This document shows positions 16,326-25,721 of a stretch of DNA of 64,000 bases, one piece after another (position 1 is the stretch's first letter; each line of letters opens with the position of its first letter). This DNA is from Dehalococcoidia bacterium UBA2588 (GTDB lineage: Bacteria; Chloroflexota; Dehalococcoidia; Lucifugimonadales; UBA3495), in the NCBI GenBank assembly GCA_002339805.1, contig DDKW01000033.1, positions 6,402-70,401 of the forward strand. Reading direction: 5' to 3'. The translations under genes and the position numbers were made by a program. The notes below the pieces were generated by a model that did no database searches, was not told where the DNA came from, and was given only the letters and a program-made list of their open reading frames with translations.

Positions 16326-17318
16326 ATGAAACCCCTATTCAAATTAATGCTGATCATAGTTGTATTCGTAGTTGCCGGATGTAGTTCGCCTACGGTTACA
16401 ACAGATAACTATGTTGCAGTAACTAGCCTATCTCCGCTTACAAGTATTACAGAAGCTATTGCGGGGAGCAAAATTGAAGTAATAGGATTAATACCCGAAG
16501 GAGAAAACTCCCATGAGTTTGAGCCTGCACCGTCCCTAGTTACAACACTTGAAAAAGCCGATGTGATAATACTGAATGGATTTAATTTAGAAACTCATGT
16601 TATTGAGCTGGCAAAAACTAGCAAAAAAGAAACCACAGAAATTGTATTGCTAGCTGACATCCATATCCCCGAAAGCAATTACAAATTTGACTTCTCATTT
16701 CCTAAGGAGAACGGTAATCCAAATCCACACACGTGGACGGATCCCATGTTAGGACTAATATTTGCAGAAGAGATAACGAAAAGATTTTCCACTCTAGATC
16801 CTGATAACAGCAGTTACTATCAAAGCAATTATGAAAGTTTTAAGGCTAGGATTATGGACTTAGATCAACTTATTAAAGAATCTGTAAGTAGCATACCGCC
16901 GAACAATAGGAAATTACTCACTTATCACGACTCATTCCCTTATTTTGCAGAACGATATGGATTAGAAATCATAGGAGCCATACAACCTTCAGACTTTTCA
17001 GAACCCACTCCCAGAGAAGTGATAGACCTAATAAAACAAATCAACAATCACAATGTGCCAGCAATTTTCGGATCTGAGGTATTCCCCAGTCCGATCTTGT
17101 CCCAATTAGCAAAAGAATCAAACGCTGAATACATAGATGAATTGAGGGATGATGACTTACCAGGTGAAGCAGGAGATCCAGCCCATACCTATTTTGGATT
17201 ACTAATTTATGATTTAGAAATTTTGGTTAGAGGCCTCGGAGGGGATGCATCAAGCATAAAAGACTTCGATGTTTCTCCTACATATGAAGGTCAAACCAAA
17301 ACCACGTACCCTCAATAG
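16326..17318 (+). CDS. Metal-binding lipoprotein of ZnuA/cluster A-I type
   Basis: The 330-residue protein has a signal peptide ending in the lipobox VAGC (Cys19), so it should be anchored outside the membrane. The metal ligands of this class are visible: His63 (GENSHEFEP), His135 (NPHTW), His201 (TYHDSFPYF) and an acidic ligand near Asp271 in YIDELRDDD. The His-rich loop common in zinc-specific ZnuA is absent. It is the first gene behind the cobalamin riboswitch, so cobalt is a more likely cargo than zinc or manganese. Family membership is firm; the metal is inferred. Confidence 0.9.
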   Translation: MKPLFKLMLIIVVFVVAGCSSPTVTTDNYVAVTSLSPLTSITEAIAGSKIEVIGLIPEGENSHEFEPAPSLVTTLEKADVIILNGFNLETHVIELAKTSKKETTEIVLLADIHIPESNYKFDFSFPKENGNPNPHTWTDPMLGLIFAEEITKRFSTLDPDNSSYYQSNYESFKARIMDLDQLIKESVSSIPPNNRKLLTYHDSFPYFAERYGLEIIGAIQPSDFSEPTPREVIDLIKQINNHNVPAIFGSEVFPSPILSQLAKESNAEYIDELRDDDLPGEAGDPAHTYFGLLIYDLEILVRGLGGDASSIKDFDVSPTYEGQTKTTYPQ

Positions 17319-17320
17319 AT

Positions 17321-18106
17321 ATGCTTTACCGGAATCAAAATGACCTCTCAGAGATATTGATACAATTTGATAATGTCAGCGGTGGTTATGAAGGAGAATT
17401 GACCCTAAATAACATTAATTTGGTAATTCAAAAAGGGGAATTTATAGGCATGTTAGGACCAAGTGGTTCTGGCAAAACCACTCTACTAAAGTCTGTGTTA
17501 GGAGATATCAGGATATACAGTGGCGAGATCATAATTAATGGCGGGAATATAAACAAAAATGAATTAAATATTGGATACGTCCCTCAATTAGAAACTATAG
17601 ATTGGAACTTTCCGATTACAGTTCGGCAATTAATAGAAATGGGGATTATACGTACTAGCAAGTATTTCCCATGGATTAACAAAGAAGAAAAACTAGCAGT
17701 AGAGGCTATCAGTAATAGGCTTGGGCTAGAAGAACTAATGAACAGGCAGATAAGAGAATTATCAGGAGGTCAACAACAACGGACCTTCTTAGGAAGAGCA
17801 CTTGTATCGAACCCTGATGTTTTGATACTTGACGAACCAACTAGTGGAGTTGATATTCGAACCAAAGAAGAGATAATGGCTATTCTCAATTCATTGAATC
17901 ATCAGGGAGTGACCATATTGATGACTACACATGAAATCAATTCAGTAGCATCGCAGTTACCAAGAGTAATATGCTTAAAAAACTCAATCATAGCTGATGG
18001 TTCACCCAATGAAATATTCACTGAAGAGAATTTTTACGCTACCTACGGAGCAGCAGTCAAAACAATTGACCACGACGGAAGCAAATTTGTTATCGAGATG
18101 TTGTAG
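17321..18106 (+). CDS. Metal ABC transporter ATPase
   Basis: The 261-residue ATPase has Walker A GPSGSGKTT, signature LSGGQQQR, Walker B VLILDEP and the switch His in TTHEIN. It belongs to the Mn/Zn/Fe chelate-uptake group (ZnuC/MntB-like). It starts 2 nt after the binding-protein stop and is clearly co-transcribed under the cobalamin riboswitch. It powers the importer from the cytoplasmic side. Confidence 0.92.
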   Translation: MLYRNQNDLSEILIQFDNVSGGYEGELTLNNINLVIQKGEFIGMLGPSGSGKTTLLKSVLGDIRIYSGEIIINGGNINKNELNIGYVPQLETIDWNFPITVRQLIEMGIIRTSKYFPWINKEEKLAVEAISNRLGLEELMNRQIRELSGGQQQRTFLGRALVSNPDVLILDEPTSGVDIRTKEEIMAILNSLNHQGVTILMTTHEINSVASQLPRVICLKNSIIADGSPNEIFTEENFYATYGAAVKTIDHDGSKFVIEML

Positions 18107-18135
18107 GCTCACACAATGAAGAAGGTGTAGGAGGG

Positions 18136-18996
18136 ATGATTTTTACGCTAATAGAACCACTGCAGTATGAGTTCTTTATTAAAGCAATGCTTTGCGCCCT
18201 ACTAGTTGGAATGTTATGTGGAGTTATAGGGGTTTACATAGTTCTACGGGGGATGTCGTATATAGGGCACGGATTGTCACATGCCATTTTTGGAGGAGCA
18301 GTAGTTTCATCCTTAATGTCAATCAATTTTTTTATCGGAGCAAGCGTATGGGGATTTGTCTCCGCTGTCCTAATCAATTTAGCAACTAAAAAAAAGACAA
18401 TCGGAGCTGATGCCGCTATAGGAATAATCACTACTGCAAGCTTTGCTCTCGGAATCGCCATAATCAGCAAGTTCAAGACTTTTACACGTGGTTTTGACGC
18501 GGCCCTATTTGGTAACGTACTCGGGATAACTAATGCGGATCTGATAGCAGTTATTTTCGTTACGTTATTTGCATTCATAGTCGTCTTAGTGTTTTACAAA
18601 CAATTACTATTTGCAACCTTTGATTATGATGTAGCCAAATATTACGGTGTTCCTGTCATTTGGATAGACGTAATATTTTCAATGACCCTAGCAGCCACCA
18701 TAGTTGTGTCTATGCAAGTGTTAGGGGTAACACTTATTGCTGCGGCTGTTGTAATACCTGCTGTAGTATCTAGATTACTTACAAATAATTTTCTACACAT
18801 GTTAATCTTTTCCACAATAATAGGAGGATTGTGCGGGTTGTTTGGAATTTATCTAAGTTATTACTTAGATATAGCCTCAGGAGCATCAGTTGTATTATTC
18901 TCTTCCGTGCTGTTTATTATCGCACTCTTATATTCTTCTTATAAAGGTCGAATTAAACGCACCATAAACATTAGAAAAAACAAATTCCACTTATAA
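18136..18996 (+). CDS. Metal ABC transporter permease (ZnuB-like)
   Basis: The 286-residue protein has about eight membrane segments and the ABC-3 permease signatures YIVLRGMSYIGHGLSHA near the N-terminus and VTLIAAAVVIPAV in the last third. It completes the ZnuABC-like importer. The last 19 codons lie inside a tandem 52-bp duplication, and the stop codon is created at the start of the second copy, so the C-terminal tail (after RYKGR-type basic residues) may be a recent alteration. Confidence 0.9.
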   Translation: MIFTLIEPLQYEFFIKAMLCALLVGMLCGVIGVYIVLRGMSYIGHGLSHAIFGGAVVSSLMSINFFIGASVWGFVSAVLINLATKKKTIGADAAIGIITTASFALGIAIISKFKTFTRGFDAALFGNVLGITNADLIAVIFVTLFAFIVVLVFYKQLLFATFDYDVAKYYGVPVIWIDVIFSMTLAATIVVSMQVLGVTLIAAAVVIPAVVSRLLTNNFLHMLIFSTIIGGLCGLFGIYLSYYLDIASGASVVLFSSVLFIIALLYSSYKGRIKRTINIRKNKFHL

Positions 18997-19041
18997 AGGT
19001 CGAATTAAACGCACTATAACCATTAGAAAAACAAACATACA
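18939..19041 (+). repeat. Imperfect tandem duplication of 52 bp
   Basis: Copy 1 (18939-18990) and copy 2 (18991-19041) are adjacent direct repeats. The first 24 bases are identical, and the rest differs by a few substitutions and one lost A. Copy 1 is coding for the permease C-terminus, and copy 2 begins with its stop codon. This looks like replication slippage. Confidence 0.9.
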
Positions 19042-19109
19042 CACTTTTAATATGATTATTTAGCAATATGAACTATAATGCCCGAACAATCTAATAATAT
19101 AGCGTTTAT

Positions 19110-20297
19110 ATGACAGAACTTATTATCCAAAAACAAAGACAAGTCCTACTCGTTTTCTTATTCATAGGGCATACTGGGATCCATTGGTTTAAACAAATGT
19201 TCCCAGTCATTCTCCCCTATATAAAGCAGGATCTTGAGTTATCAAACGTGGAAACCGCAACCATTGTAACTGCGAATGAGGTGGCGAGCGGTGGCCTAAC
19301 AGTGCCTTCAGGAATAGTTGCGGACAAATATTACAAACACCGAGCAATAATATTGGGTGGTGCCGTAGCGCTATGCGGTTTAGCATACTTCTTCGTGGGC
19401 TTTTTCGCCAATTATCTATTTGTAATTTTAGGATTTATGGTTTTAGGGCTGGCATCAGCCTTATGGCACCCCCCTGCACAGTCTTCTTTGTCCACATTCT
19501 TTCCAGACAAACGTGGTTTTGCTCTCGCATGGCATGGAGTAGGAGCTAGCATAGGAGACTCAATAGGGCCACTATTGATAGGATTCATATTAGTTTCTGT
19601 TGGCTGGGCATACTTATCAACTATTCAATTCGCACTAGCCATACCCTTAGGAATAATAGTTTTCATTGCCACAAAAAATCATTTTAATACATCTAGGGAA
19701 TCACCTAAATTTTCATCCTATATATCAGGAATAGGCACTCTAGTGAAAAATCCATACATACTTACCATAATGCTTGGAGGTAGCTTCGCAGGGATGGCCA
19801 GATTAGCAATATTCGCATTCCTAGGTATCTACCTTACAGAGTATCTAGGATATTCTTCTGTGTGGTACGGCATAAACTGGGCATTGTTGTACGTTATGGG
19901 AATAGTGTCTCAGCCAATAATGGGATACGTCTCAGATAAATTCAGCAGAAAAACTGTTGTGTTGCCAGCTTTCTTAGTACTAGCTATATGTTATTTTTTA
20001 CTCCCTCTCGCTCCAAACCCAATAATATTAGGAATTATAATTGCAATAATGGGAATGTTCTTCTACGGAACGAGTAACATTAGCACCGCCGCAATATTAG
20101 ATGTCGCATCTTCTCAACTTCAAGGCACAAGCACAAGTGTAGAGGGCTTATTTAGACAAGTATTTACTCTACCTTCACCAATAATTGCGGGAATAATAAT
20201 AGACCAATTTGGAATTATATATGTCTTCTATTACGCAGCTGCAATGGTATTTATAGCATCAGTTTTTTGGATGTTTATTAAAATTCCAAAATCTTAA
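19110..20297 (+). CDS. MFS transporter
   Basis: The 395-residue protein has about twelve membrane segments and an MFS motif at IVADKYYKHR. The segment ALWHPPAQSSLSTFFPDKRGFALAWHGVGASIGDS resembles fosmidomycin-resistance-type (Fsr) efflux carriers. It begins 113 nt after the metal permease, beyond a repeat, so it may not belong to the riboswitch unit. Its last 13 codons overlap the convergent DMT gene by 39 bp. The substrate is unknown. Confidence 0.82.
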   Translation: MTELIIQKQRQVLLVFLFIGHTGIHWFKQMFPVILPYIKQDLELSNVETATIVTANEVASGGLTVPSGIVADKYYKHRAIILGGAVALCGLAYFFVGFFANYLFVILGFMVLGLASALWHPPAQSSLSTFFPDKRGFALAWHGVGASIGDSIGPLLIGFILVSVGWAYLSTIQFALAIPLGIIVFIATKNHFNTSRESPKFSSYISGIGTLVKNPYILTIMLGGSFAGMARLAIFAFLGIYLTEYLGYSSVWYGINWALLYVMGIVSQPIMGYVSDKFSRKTVVLPAFLVLAICYFLLPLAPNPIILGIIIAIMGMFFYGTSNISTAAILDVASSQLQGTSTSVEGLFRQVFTLPSPIIAGIIIDQFGIIYVFYYAAAMVFIASVFWMFIKIPKS

Positions 20298-21161
20298 TCC
20301 AAACACATCTACCAGAGACGCCCCTATGATGAGGATAGAGCCTCCAACCTGTCTGACAGTTATCTGTTCCTGACTTAATATAGCGGCAGATACTAAACTC
20401 ACAACTATTTCAAACATCATCCCAAGACCCATTTTTACAGCATCTAGAGCATGTACGGCATAAATTATCAACCATAATGGTAGTGTTACCCATACGGTAG
20501 AAAACATGAAAATCCATAAACTGCTTGACCAATTAAAATTGTTGATACTTAGCCCTAATCCTGGCCCAGACACAAAACTCGACAACAACACAAACGCCCC
20601 ACAGATAGGCGCAATGATAGTCAATTTAGGCCAGGTACCAATTGACCGAGCACTATTAAAAAATGTTACTGCAACAGAAAACAAAAAACCGCTGACTATA
20701 CACATTACATTTCCCGTCATGCCTTCTAATTCTAGGTTCCCAAACCCTAGTACCAATACTAATCCAATCAAACCCAGCCCTACAGCTGACATACGGTCTA
20801 CGGTGAATTTAATTTGGGCAAAGAGTCTACCAAGGAATATCCCCCAAACAGGTGACAGATAAAAGAGCAAAACAGCATTCGCTATAGATGTGTATAGAAT
20901 CCCTTGAGTGTATAAAGATATAGCACCTGCAACGCAAACACAGCCAATTATGTTCCTCAAATCAATACCATTTCCAAATCCTTTGGTTTTTAGTGCAAAG
21001 CATATACTTATAACACCGGCTATCAAGAAACCTATAGATGAAAAATATGGAGATCCACTCAGAGCCTCAATCTGCCTAACAGGAATCCAGTAGGTTCCCC
21101 AAAAGAGAGTTGACAGAAACACAGCGAACCTAGGATTGATTTGATGGTTCATATTAAACAT
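20259..21161 (-). CDS. EamA/DMT-type transporter
   Basis: The 300-residue protein has about ten membrane segments arranged as two EamA repeats. The first repeat carries YTQGILYTSIANAVLLFYLSPVW, a typical helix 3-4 pattern. Such proteins export amino acids or other metabolites. The 3' end overlaps the convergent MFS gene by 39 bp, which is unusually long for this window. The start is ATG 21161, and Met4 is an alternative. Confidence 0.8.
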   Translation of the reverse strand: MFNMNHQINPRFAVFLSTLFWGTYWIPVRQIEALSGSPYFSSIGFLIAGVISICFALKTKGFGNGIDLRNIIGCVCVAGAISLYTQGILYTSIANAVLLFYLSPVWGIFLGRLFAQIKFTVDRMSAVGLGLIGLVLVLGFGNLELEGMTGNVMCIVSGFLFSVAVTFFNSARSIGTWPKLTIIAPICGAFVLLSSFVSGPGLGLSINNFNWSSSLWIFMFSTVWVTLPLWLIIYAVHALDAVKMGLGMMFEIVVSLVSAAILSQEQITVRQVGGSILIIGASLVDVFGLRFWNFNKHPKN

Positions 21162-21214
21162 TGTACTTCAATTTATATTAAAATATTGGTATACAAAACA
21201 AAAGAGAGGCTCAC

Positions 21215-21298
21215 TTGCGTATAGGCTGCTTCATCATAGGAATTCTATTATCAACCATGTTCATTCTATTCCTGTTCGGATTTAGAATATTTGTCTAG
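21215..21298 (+). CDS. Possible 27-residue membrane peptide
   Basis: A TTG start with a well-placed GAGAGG site opens a 27-residue frame of almost entirely hydrophobic residues, ending in FGFRIFV. It would form one membrane helix. It lies alone in a gap between divergent and convergent genes. No family is recognised, and the short length means it may be chance, but the ribosome site and composition favour a real small protein. Confidence 0.35.
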   Translation: MRIGCFIIGILLSTMFILFLFGFRIFV

Positions 21299-21309
21299 CT
21301 TAATTTCTT

Positions 21310-21480
21310 CTAAACAAATGGATCAATTTCAACCATTCTCCTGATCTCTTCTGCAACTTCAAGTTCAGTCTTCTTGGTCCCATCAGATTTAATCCAAGTG
21401 CCTCCTCTATCTTCCCATCTCTGGAGATTTTGGGGGGTTCGCAACCAATAAGATTTATTTAACGATCTTTCTTTGCACAT
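21310..21480 (-). CDS. Small 56-residue protein downstream of acyl-CoA synthetase
   Basis: ATG 21480, with an AAGGA site 17 nt after the acyl-CoA synthetase stop, opens a 56-residue frame. The protein has three Trp (YWLR, RWED, TWIK), a Gly-Gly turn, and an amphipathic acidic/basic helix (ELEVAEEIRRMVE). It is neither hydrophobic nor secreted. Position and spacing suggest an operon partner of the synthetase. No known family is recognised. Confidence 0.6.
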   Translation of the reverse strand: MCKERSLNKSYWLRTPQNLQRWEDRGGTWIKSDGTKKTELEVAEEIRRMVEIDPFV

Positions 21481-21497
21481 TATCCTTTACTGATCAA

Positions 21498-23639
21498 TTA
21501 CAAAATCACTAAAGCGTCCACTGTTCTGACACCTTTACCTTTATCGAGAACCATAATTGGATTCAAGTCCAATTCTTTAACAGTATCACTCAAAGACGCT
21601 CCTAATTGTGACAGGTTAACCAACAAATCAGCCAAAGCATCTATATCTTTTTCCCTAGATCCTCTGAACCCTTTGAGCAATATTGACGCATTCACTTCAT
21701 CAATCATTTCCTTGGCATCTTGTATTGATATTGGACAAATCCGTCTAGTAACGTCTTTATATACCTCAACGCTGGTACCACCGGAACCAAACAGGATTAC
21801 AGGACCCAATTGCTCATCAATCGTCAATCCTGCCATCACCTCTACACCCCCGGTGATCATTTCTTCTATTAACACTCCATTTATGTTCAAGGTGTCTGTT
21901 ATATCACTGGCAGAATCCATAATATCTTTGAATACCGTTCTCACTTCATCTTCACTCTTCACATTAACTCGTACAACCCCAGCTTCAGTCTTGTGCAATA
22001 TCTCACTTGAATCAATTTTCATTACCACAGGAAATCCAATATCATTTGCTGCATTGACTGCTTCCTCGGTTGTTTGAATTAAGATTCGTTTCGGAGTTAT
22101 TGCACCCCAGTCTTCTATTAGGGACTTTGAATCATTTTCCGAAAGTTGGGTACCTGACAAAGATTTCAAATGCTCTATAGATTTAGAACGCGACTCATCC
22201 AGTTTGTATACCCTGTCACCACTAGTACGTTCCATATAATCTGCTCTCTTGTGGTAGTCTATTAAATGCTTTAAAGCATAGCCCAATTTATCTGGGGTAT
22301 AAAATAGAGGTATCTTAGCTTCCTGAAGATTCTGTAGAGTGGATTCTTCAATCCTACTTCCAGTCCACAAATAAACAAGTTGCTTCTGACTCTGTGAAGG
22401 ACCAGACTTATACCTATTACGAGCTTCTATCACTTGATTGATTTGTTGTTCGCCTCCAGCGCTTGCTACTACCAAACAACCCATATTATCACCAGATATC
22501 ATATTATCCATTATGCTCGGGAAAGATTCACTGTTTGCAAACCCTGTCACATCAGAAGGGTTTGATGCCCAACCCCTCCCTTGCAATATTTCATTAATAC
22601 CATCTCTGGATTCTGACTCCAATTCGGGTAAATCCAATCCTGCCTGACCTAACATATCAGCAGTTAATGAACTTATGCCTCCAGAATGGGAAACCACTGA
22701 TATTCCTTCACTGTTTAGTTTCCCTGTTTGCGCAAACAAATTAGAAATCTGCAATAAGTCATCATAATCCTGTACTCGTATGACCCCATATTGAGAAAAT
22801 GCAGCCTCATAGTTTTCGTCCTCACCTGTCAATGCAGCTGTATGCGATTTAGCTGCCTTCGTTCCAAATTGAGATTTGCCTATTTTTATGAGTATAATCG
22901 GCTTGCGTTTTTTTAACGCCAATTTTGCTACTTCCAAAAATTTCTTGCCATCTTTAAAGCCTTCTACAAATCCTGCAATAACATCTGTACTATCATCATC
23001 AATTAGATATCTAGCAAAATCGCAGAAATCAAGGTCTGCTTCATTCCCTGTGGAAATGATATAACTAAACCCGATTTTTTCGTCCACCGCTCTGACTAGG
23101 AATGGCCCAAAGGCAGAAGCTCCACTTTGGCAAATTAAACCTATATTTCCGCTTAATCCAGCTACCCCCCTAGATGATGAACTAGCCCAAATACCATCCT
23201 TGATATTAGCTAGGCCAAGACAATTGGGGCCAGACATACGTAACCCAGATTCTCTGCAAAATTCGGTTAATTCAGACTGTAAATCAGCCCTATCTTCCTC
23301 TCCTCTTTCAGAGAATCCGGCAGAAATAACAACCGCAGCTCTGGTACCTTTAGCATGACTTTCTTTAAGAACATTTAATACATTGTTATAGGGTATTACT
23401 ATACCCACTACATCTGGTGTCTCTGGCAAATCTGTTACACTGGGATATGATTTCAAACCTTGTATTTCATCATATTTAGGGTTGACGGGATATATATTTA
23501 CTTTGTCCTTCCCTCGCAAAGCAGCGTTAAGAAATCGCCCTCCGTATTGCATTCTGGGTGTAGCACCTACTATGGCCATAGATTTAGGGTTTAGCATCAG
23601 GTGAATGGATTCAAGTTGGTCATCTGTCCAATAATTCAT
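21498..23639 (-). CDS. ADP-forming acyl-CoA synthetase (acetate-CoA ligase family)
   Basis: The 713-residue protein carries alpha and beta parts fused: an N-terminal CoA-binding Rossmann domain (about residues 10-135, with IVGATPRMQYGG and SGPNCLG), a succinyl-CoA-ligase-like middle with VSHSGG, and a C-terminal ATP-grasp domain (about 490-713, with VMKIDSSEILHKTEAGVV). Such enzymes interconvert acyl-CoA, ADP and phosphate with free acid and ATP. The acyl group cannot be read from the sequence. The start ATG 23639 has a GAGGG site. Confidence 0.88.
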   Translation of the reverse strand: MNYWTDDQLESIHLMLNPKSMAIVGATPRMQYGGRFLNAALRGKDKVNIYPVNPKYDEIQGLKSYPSVTDLPETPDVVGIVIPYNNVLNVLKESHAKGTRAAVVISAGFSERGEEDRADLQSELTEFCRESGLRMSGPNCLGLANIKDGIWASSSSRGVAGLSGNIGLICQSGASAFGPFLVRAVDEKIGFSYIISTGNEADLDFCDFARYLIDDDSTDVIAGFVEGFKDGKKFLEVAKLALKKRKPIILIKIGKSQFGTKAAKSHTAALTGEDENYEAAFSQYGVIRVQDYDDLLQISNLFAQTGKLNSEGISVVSHSGGISSLTADMLGQAGLDLPELESESRDGINEILQGRGWASNPSDVTGFANSESFPSIMDNMISGDNMGCLVVASAGGEQQINQVIEARNRYKSGPSQSQKQLVYLWTGSRIEESTLQNLQEAKIPLFYTPDKLGYALKHLIDYHKRADYMERTSGDRVYKLDESRSKSIEHLKSLSGTQLSENDSKSLIEDWGAITPKRILIQTTEEAVNAANDIGFPVVMKIDSSEILHKTEAGVVRVNVKSEDEVRTVFKDIMDSASDITDTLNINGVLIEEMITGGVEVMAGLTIDEQLGPVILFGSGGTSVEVYKDVTRRICPISIQDAKEMIDEVNASILLKGFRGSREKDIDALADLLVNLSQLGASLSDTVKELDLNPIMVLDKGKGVRTVDALVIL

Positions 23640-23834
23640 AGATCCCTCAATATTTAGTAGAAATTCAAGGGTTCCAATACGGAACCTATAGTCTGGGACA
23701 ATTGTAATCTACAAATTCTAAAAATCAATCGCTACTATCTTCCTCTATAAAGCTTATTGGAGACTACAAAATAATGGCATGACTTTGTATAATTCCAATC
23801 AAATAATAATAATACTAATACTGTGTAGCCCCAT

Positions 23835-24779
23835 ATGAACGAGAACAAATTCAAAATAGCAGCATTCTATGAATTCAAAAATATTGAATCTCCTCGCATT
23901 TTACGAGGATTAATCAAATCATTCTGTGCAAATTCACTGATTAGAGGAACAGTGATCCTTGCACCAGAGGGTATTAATGGAACGTTATGTGGATTAATTA
24001 AAGATATAGATCTTTTCCTTGAATTCATATCCAAACATGGTTTTTTAAATAATAACGTCAAAATATCTCATTCTAAAATTATGCCTTTTTATCGTCTGAA
24101 AGTTAAGGTTAAAAAAGAGATTATAACCTTCTATGGCAAATCGATTAATCCAATGGTTGTTGGCGGAAATTCTCTTGCACCCAATGACTGGGACGATCTA
24201 ATAAAGTCGGACAACGTAGTCATATTAGATGTCCGGAATCAATATGAAACCAGAATTGGCTCATTCCAAAACTCAATCGACCCTCACACAGACTCTTTCA
24301 CAGAATTTAAAGAATTTATTGATTCGACAATCTCCGAATACACAGGCAAAAAAATAGCAATGTACTGCACCGGAGGGATTCGGTGCGAAAAAGCATCTAT
24401 GTATTTAAATTCTCTAGGCCATCAAGAAGTATATCAACTAAACGGGGGAATCTTAAATTATTTAGAATCAATACATCCTTCATCAAGTAGTTGGAAAGGG
24501 GAGTGCTTCGTATTTGATAATAGAGTATCTGTAAACCATGACCTCGCTCCAGGAAGTTATGATTTATGTAACGGGTGCAGAGAGCCTATATCCGAAAGAG
24601 ATAAAGACTCTGAATATTATGAGGAAGGAGTTTCCTGTGAAGCGTGTTTCCATAAATTAACTGAAAGAAAAATAAGAGGTTCTCGTGACAGATCTAGACA
24701 GATTAAACGAGGTAATATTAAAGGAGAAATCACAACCTTCACAGAATTCACAACAGACGACTATAGGAAATTGAAATGA
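23835..24779 (+). CDS. trhO: tRNA uridine-5-hydroxylase TrhO (rhodanese domain)
   Basis: The 314-residue protein has the UPF0176 layout: an N-terminal ferredoxin-like domain with APEGINGTL, a rhodanese domain with the active loop CTGGIRC (Cys178), and a C-terminal four-Cys segment (CNGC and CEAC). TrhO uses O2 to form 5-hydroxyuridine at the tRNA wobble position. A TATAAT (23788-23793) may be its -10. The last four bases overlap the ATG of the next gene, so it leads a cluster of small zinc-ribbon and NTF2-like genes. Confidence 0.92.
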   Translation: MNENKFKIAAFYEFKNIESPRILRGLIKSFCANSLIRGTVILAPEGINGTLCGLIKDIDLFLEFISKHGFLNNNVKISHSKIMPFYRLKVKVKKEIITFYGKSINPMVVGGNSLAPNDWDDLIKSDNVVILDVRNQYETRIGSFQNSIDPHTDSFTEFKEFIDSTISEYTGKKIAMYCTGGIRCEKASMYLNSLGHQEVYQLNGGILNYLESIHPSSSSWKGECFVFDNRVSVNHDLAPGSYDLCNGCREPISERDKDSEYYEEGVSCEACFHKLTERKIRGSRDRSRQIKRGNIKGEITTFTEFTTDDYRKLK

Positions 24780-25261
24780 AAGTTTGGATTTTCTGCATGG
24801 GATGCTTCAGAGCATTTAAAATTGTATTACCCATATCAGACATTAATGAACTCCAAGAAACAAAGTATGACCTGTTCCGATATAAGTCCCACATAGAAGA
24901 CCAAGTGCAATCTCCTACTAAACCGAATCGAACAGAGTGCCCATACAATGATTGTACAGATTCATTACCATCTTGGTGCTATTGGATTGCATATAGAAAC
25001 TACATTACAAGTTCCACAATATGTGATGTATCCGAATGGCCGGATGTGCCTAGTAAAGATCATATTTATGATCCCCAATCTGTAGAGGACAAGGACACTA
25101 TGTATGACGAAGACAGCTTTGAAGAAGGATCATCTCTTTCTTTCGGCAAGTTCTTCCGTATGTTTATTGTGAAAGGAGGGAATTTTTACGACGACCAATT
25201 TCAAGTAAAATCCGCTCTTCAAATTAGACAAGAAATCCGACACATGTTAAAAGGATCATGA
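24776..25261 (+). CDS. Zinc-ribbon-like protein of unknown function
   Basis: The 161-residue protein starts at an ATGA overlap with trhO, so it is translationally coupled. Four Cys form a likely zinc site: C7-x2-C10 near the N-terminus and C55-x4-C60 (CPYNDC). The start, FCMGCFRAF, aligns position for position with WCSSCERAF in the small protein at 26134, so the two are homologous ribbons with a different spacer. The C-terminal part is acidic and then basic. No function is known. Confidence 0.7.
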   Translation: MKVWIFCMGCFRAFKIVLPISDINELQETKYDLFRYKSHIEDQVQSPTKPNRTECPYNDCTDSLPSWCYWIAYRNYITSSTICDVSEWPDVPSKDHIYDPQSVEDKDTMYDEDSFEEGSSLSFGKFFRMFIVKGGNFYDDQFQVKSALQIRQEIRHMLKGS

Positions 25262-25310
25262 AGTAGTTTTTCAGAAACCCAAATGCTATTCTGTTCCAGA
25301 AGGACAACAC

Positions 25311-25706
25311 ATGATTAATGAAAAAACCGCACGAATTGGAATCGAAGTAATCACTAAAAGTATTCATATGCTTAACCAACGAAATACACAAGAATTACTT
25401 TCCACCTTCCACGCTCCTCATGTAATCATTTCCGAATCCGAGACGTTAATTTACAGGACTGTAAAAGAACTTGAAAATAACTATTGGAGCGATTTCTATA
25501 GACGCGCAGGGGATCAGTGGCATCACACTGTAATTGATTGGACTCAACCAATACATGCTAGTGAAACCAAGGCGCACATATTTATGCAGTTCTCAAGATA
25601 TAGCGCCGATGACAAATTGCTTACCTGTGAACGAGCACTTTGGATAATAAACCAACGAAATGGGATATGGGCTGCTCAAGGACGTTCTAGCTTCAATACA
25701 AATTAA
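25311..25706 (+). CDS. NTF2-like protein, copy 1 of a tandem pair
   Basis: The 131-residue protein resembles NTF2/SnoaL-like domains in size and pattern: an N-terminal helix pair, a Tyr/Trp-rich middle and final strands with WIINQRNGIWAAQGRSSF. It is about 60% identical to the next gene without gaps (79 of 131 residues by my count). The most conserved block is QWHHT...DWT.PIHASETKAHIF. NTF2-like folds serve as small enzymes or ligand-binding modules, so the function is open. Start ATG 25311. Confidence 0.7.
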   Translation: MINEKTARIGIEVITKSIHMLNQRNTQELLSTFHAPHVIISESETLIYRTVKELENNYWSDFYRRAGDQWHHTVIDWTQPIHASETKAHIFMQFSRYSADDKLLTCERALWIINQRNGIWAAQGRSSFNTN

Positions 25707-25721
25707 CCATTAAGGATATAT

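Noticed and set aside
25259..25310. UGA ending the gene at 24776 as another Sec codon
   Set aside because: The frame beyond runs only about 16 codons with no Cys-x-x partner and no family resemblance, and no good hairpin with a GGU loop is apparent.
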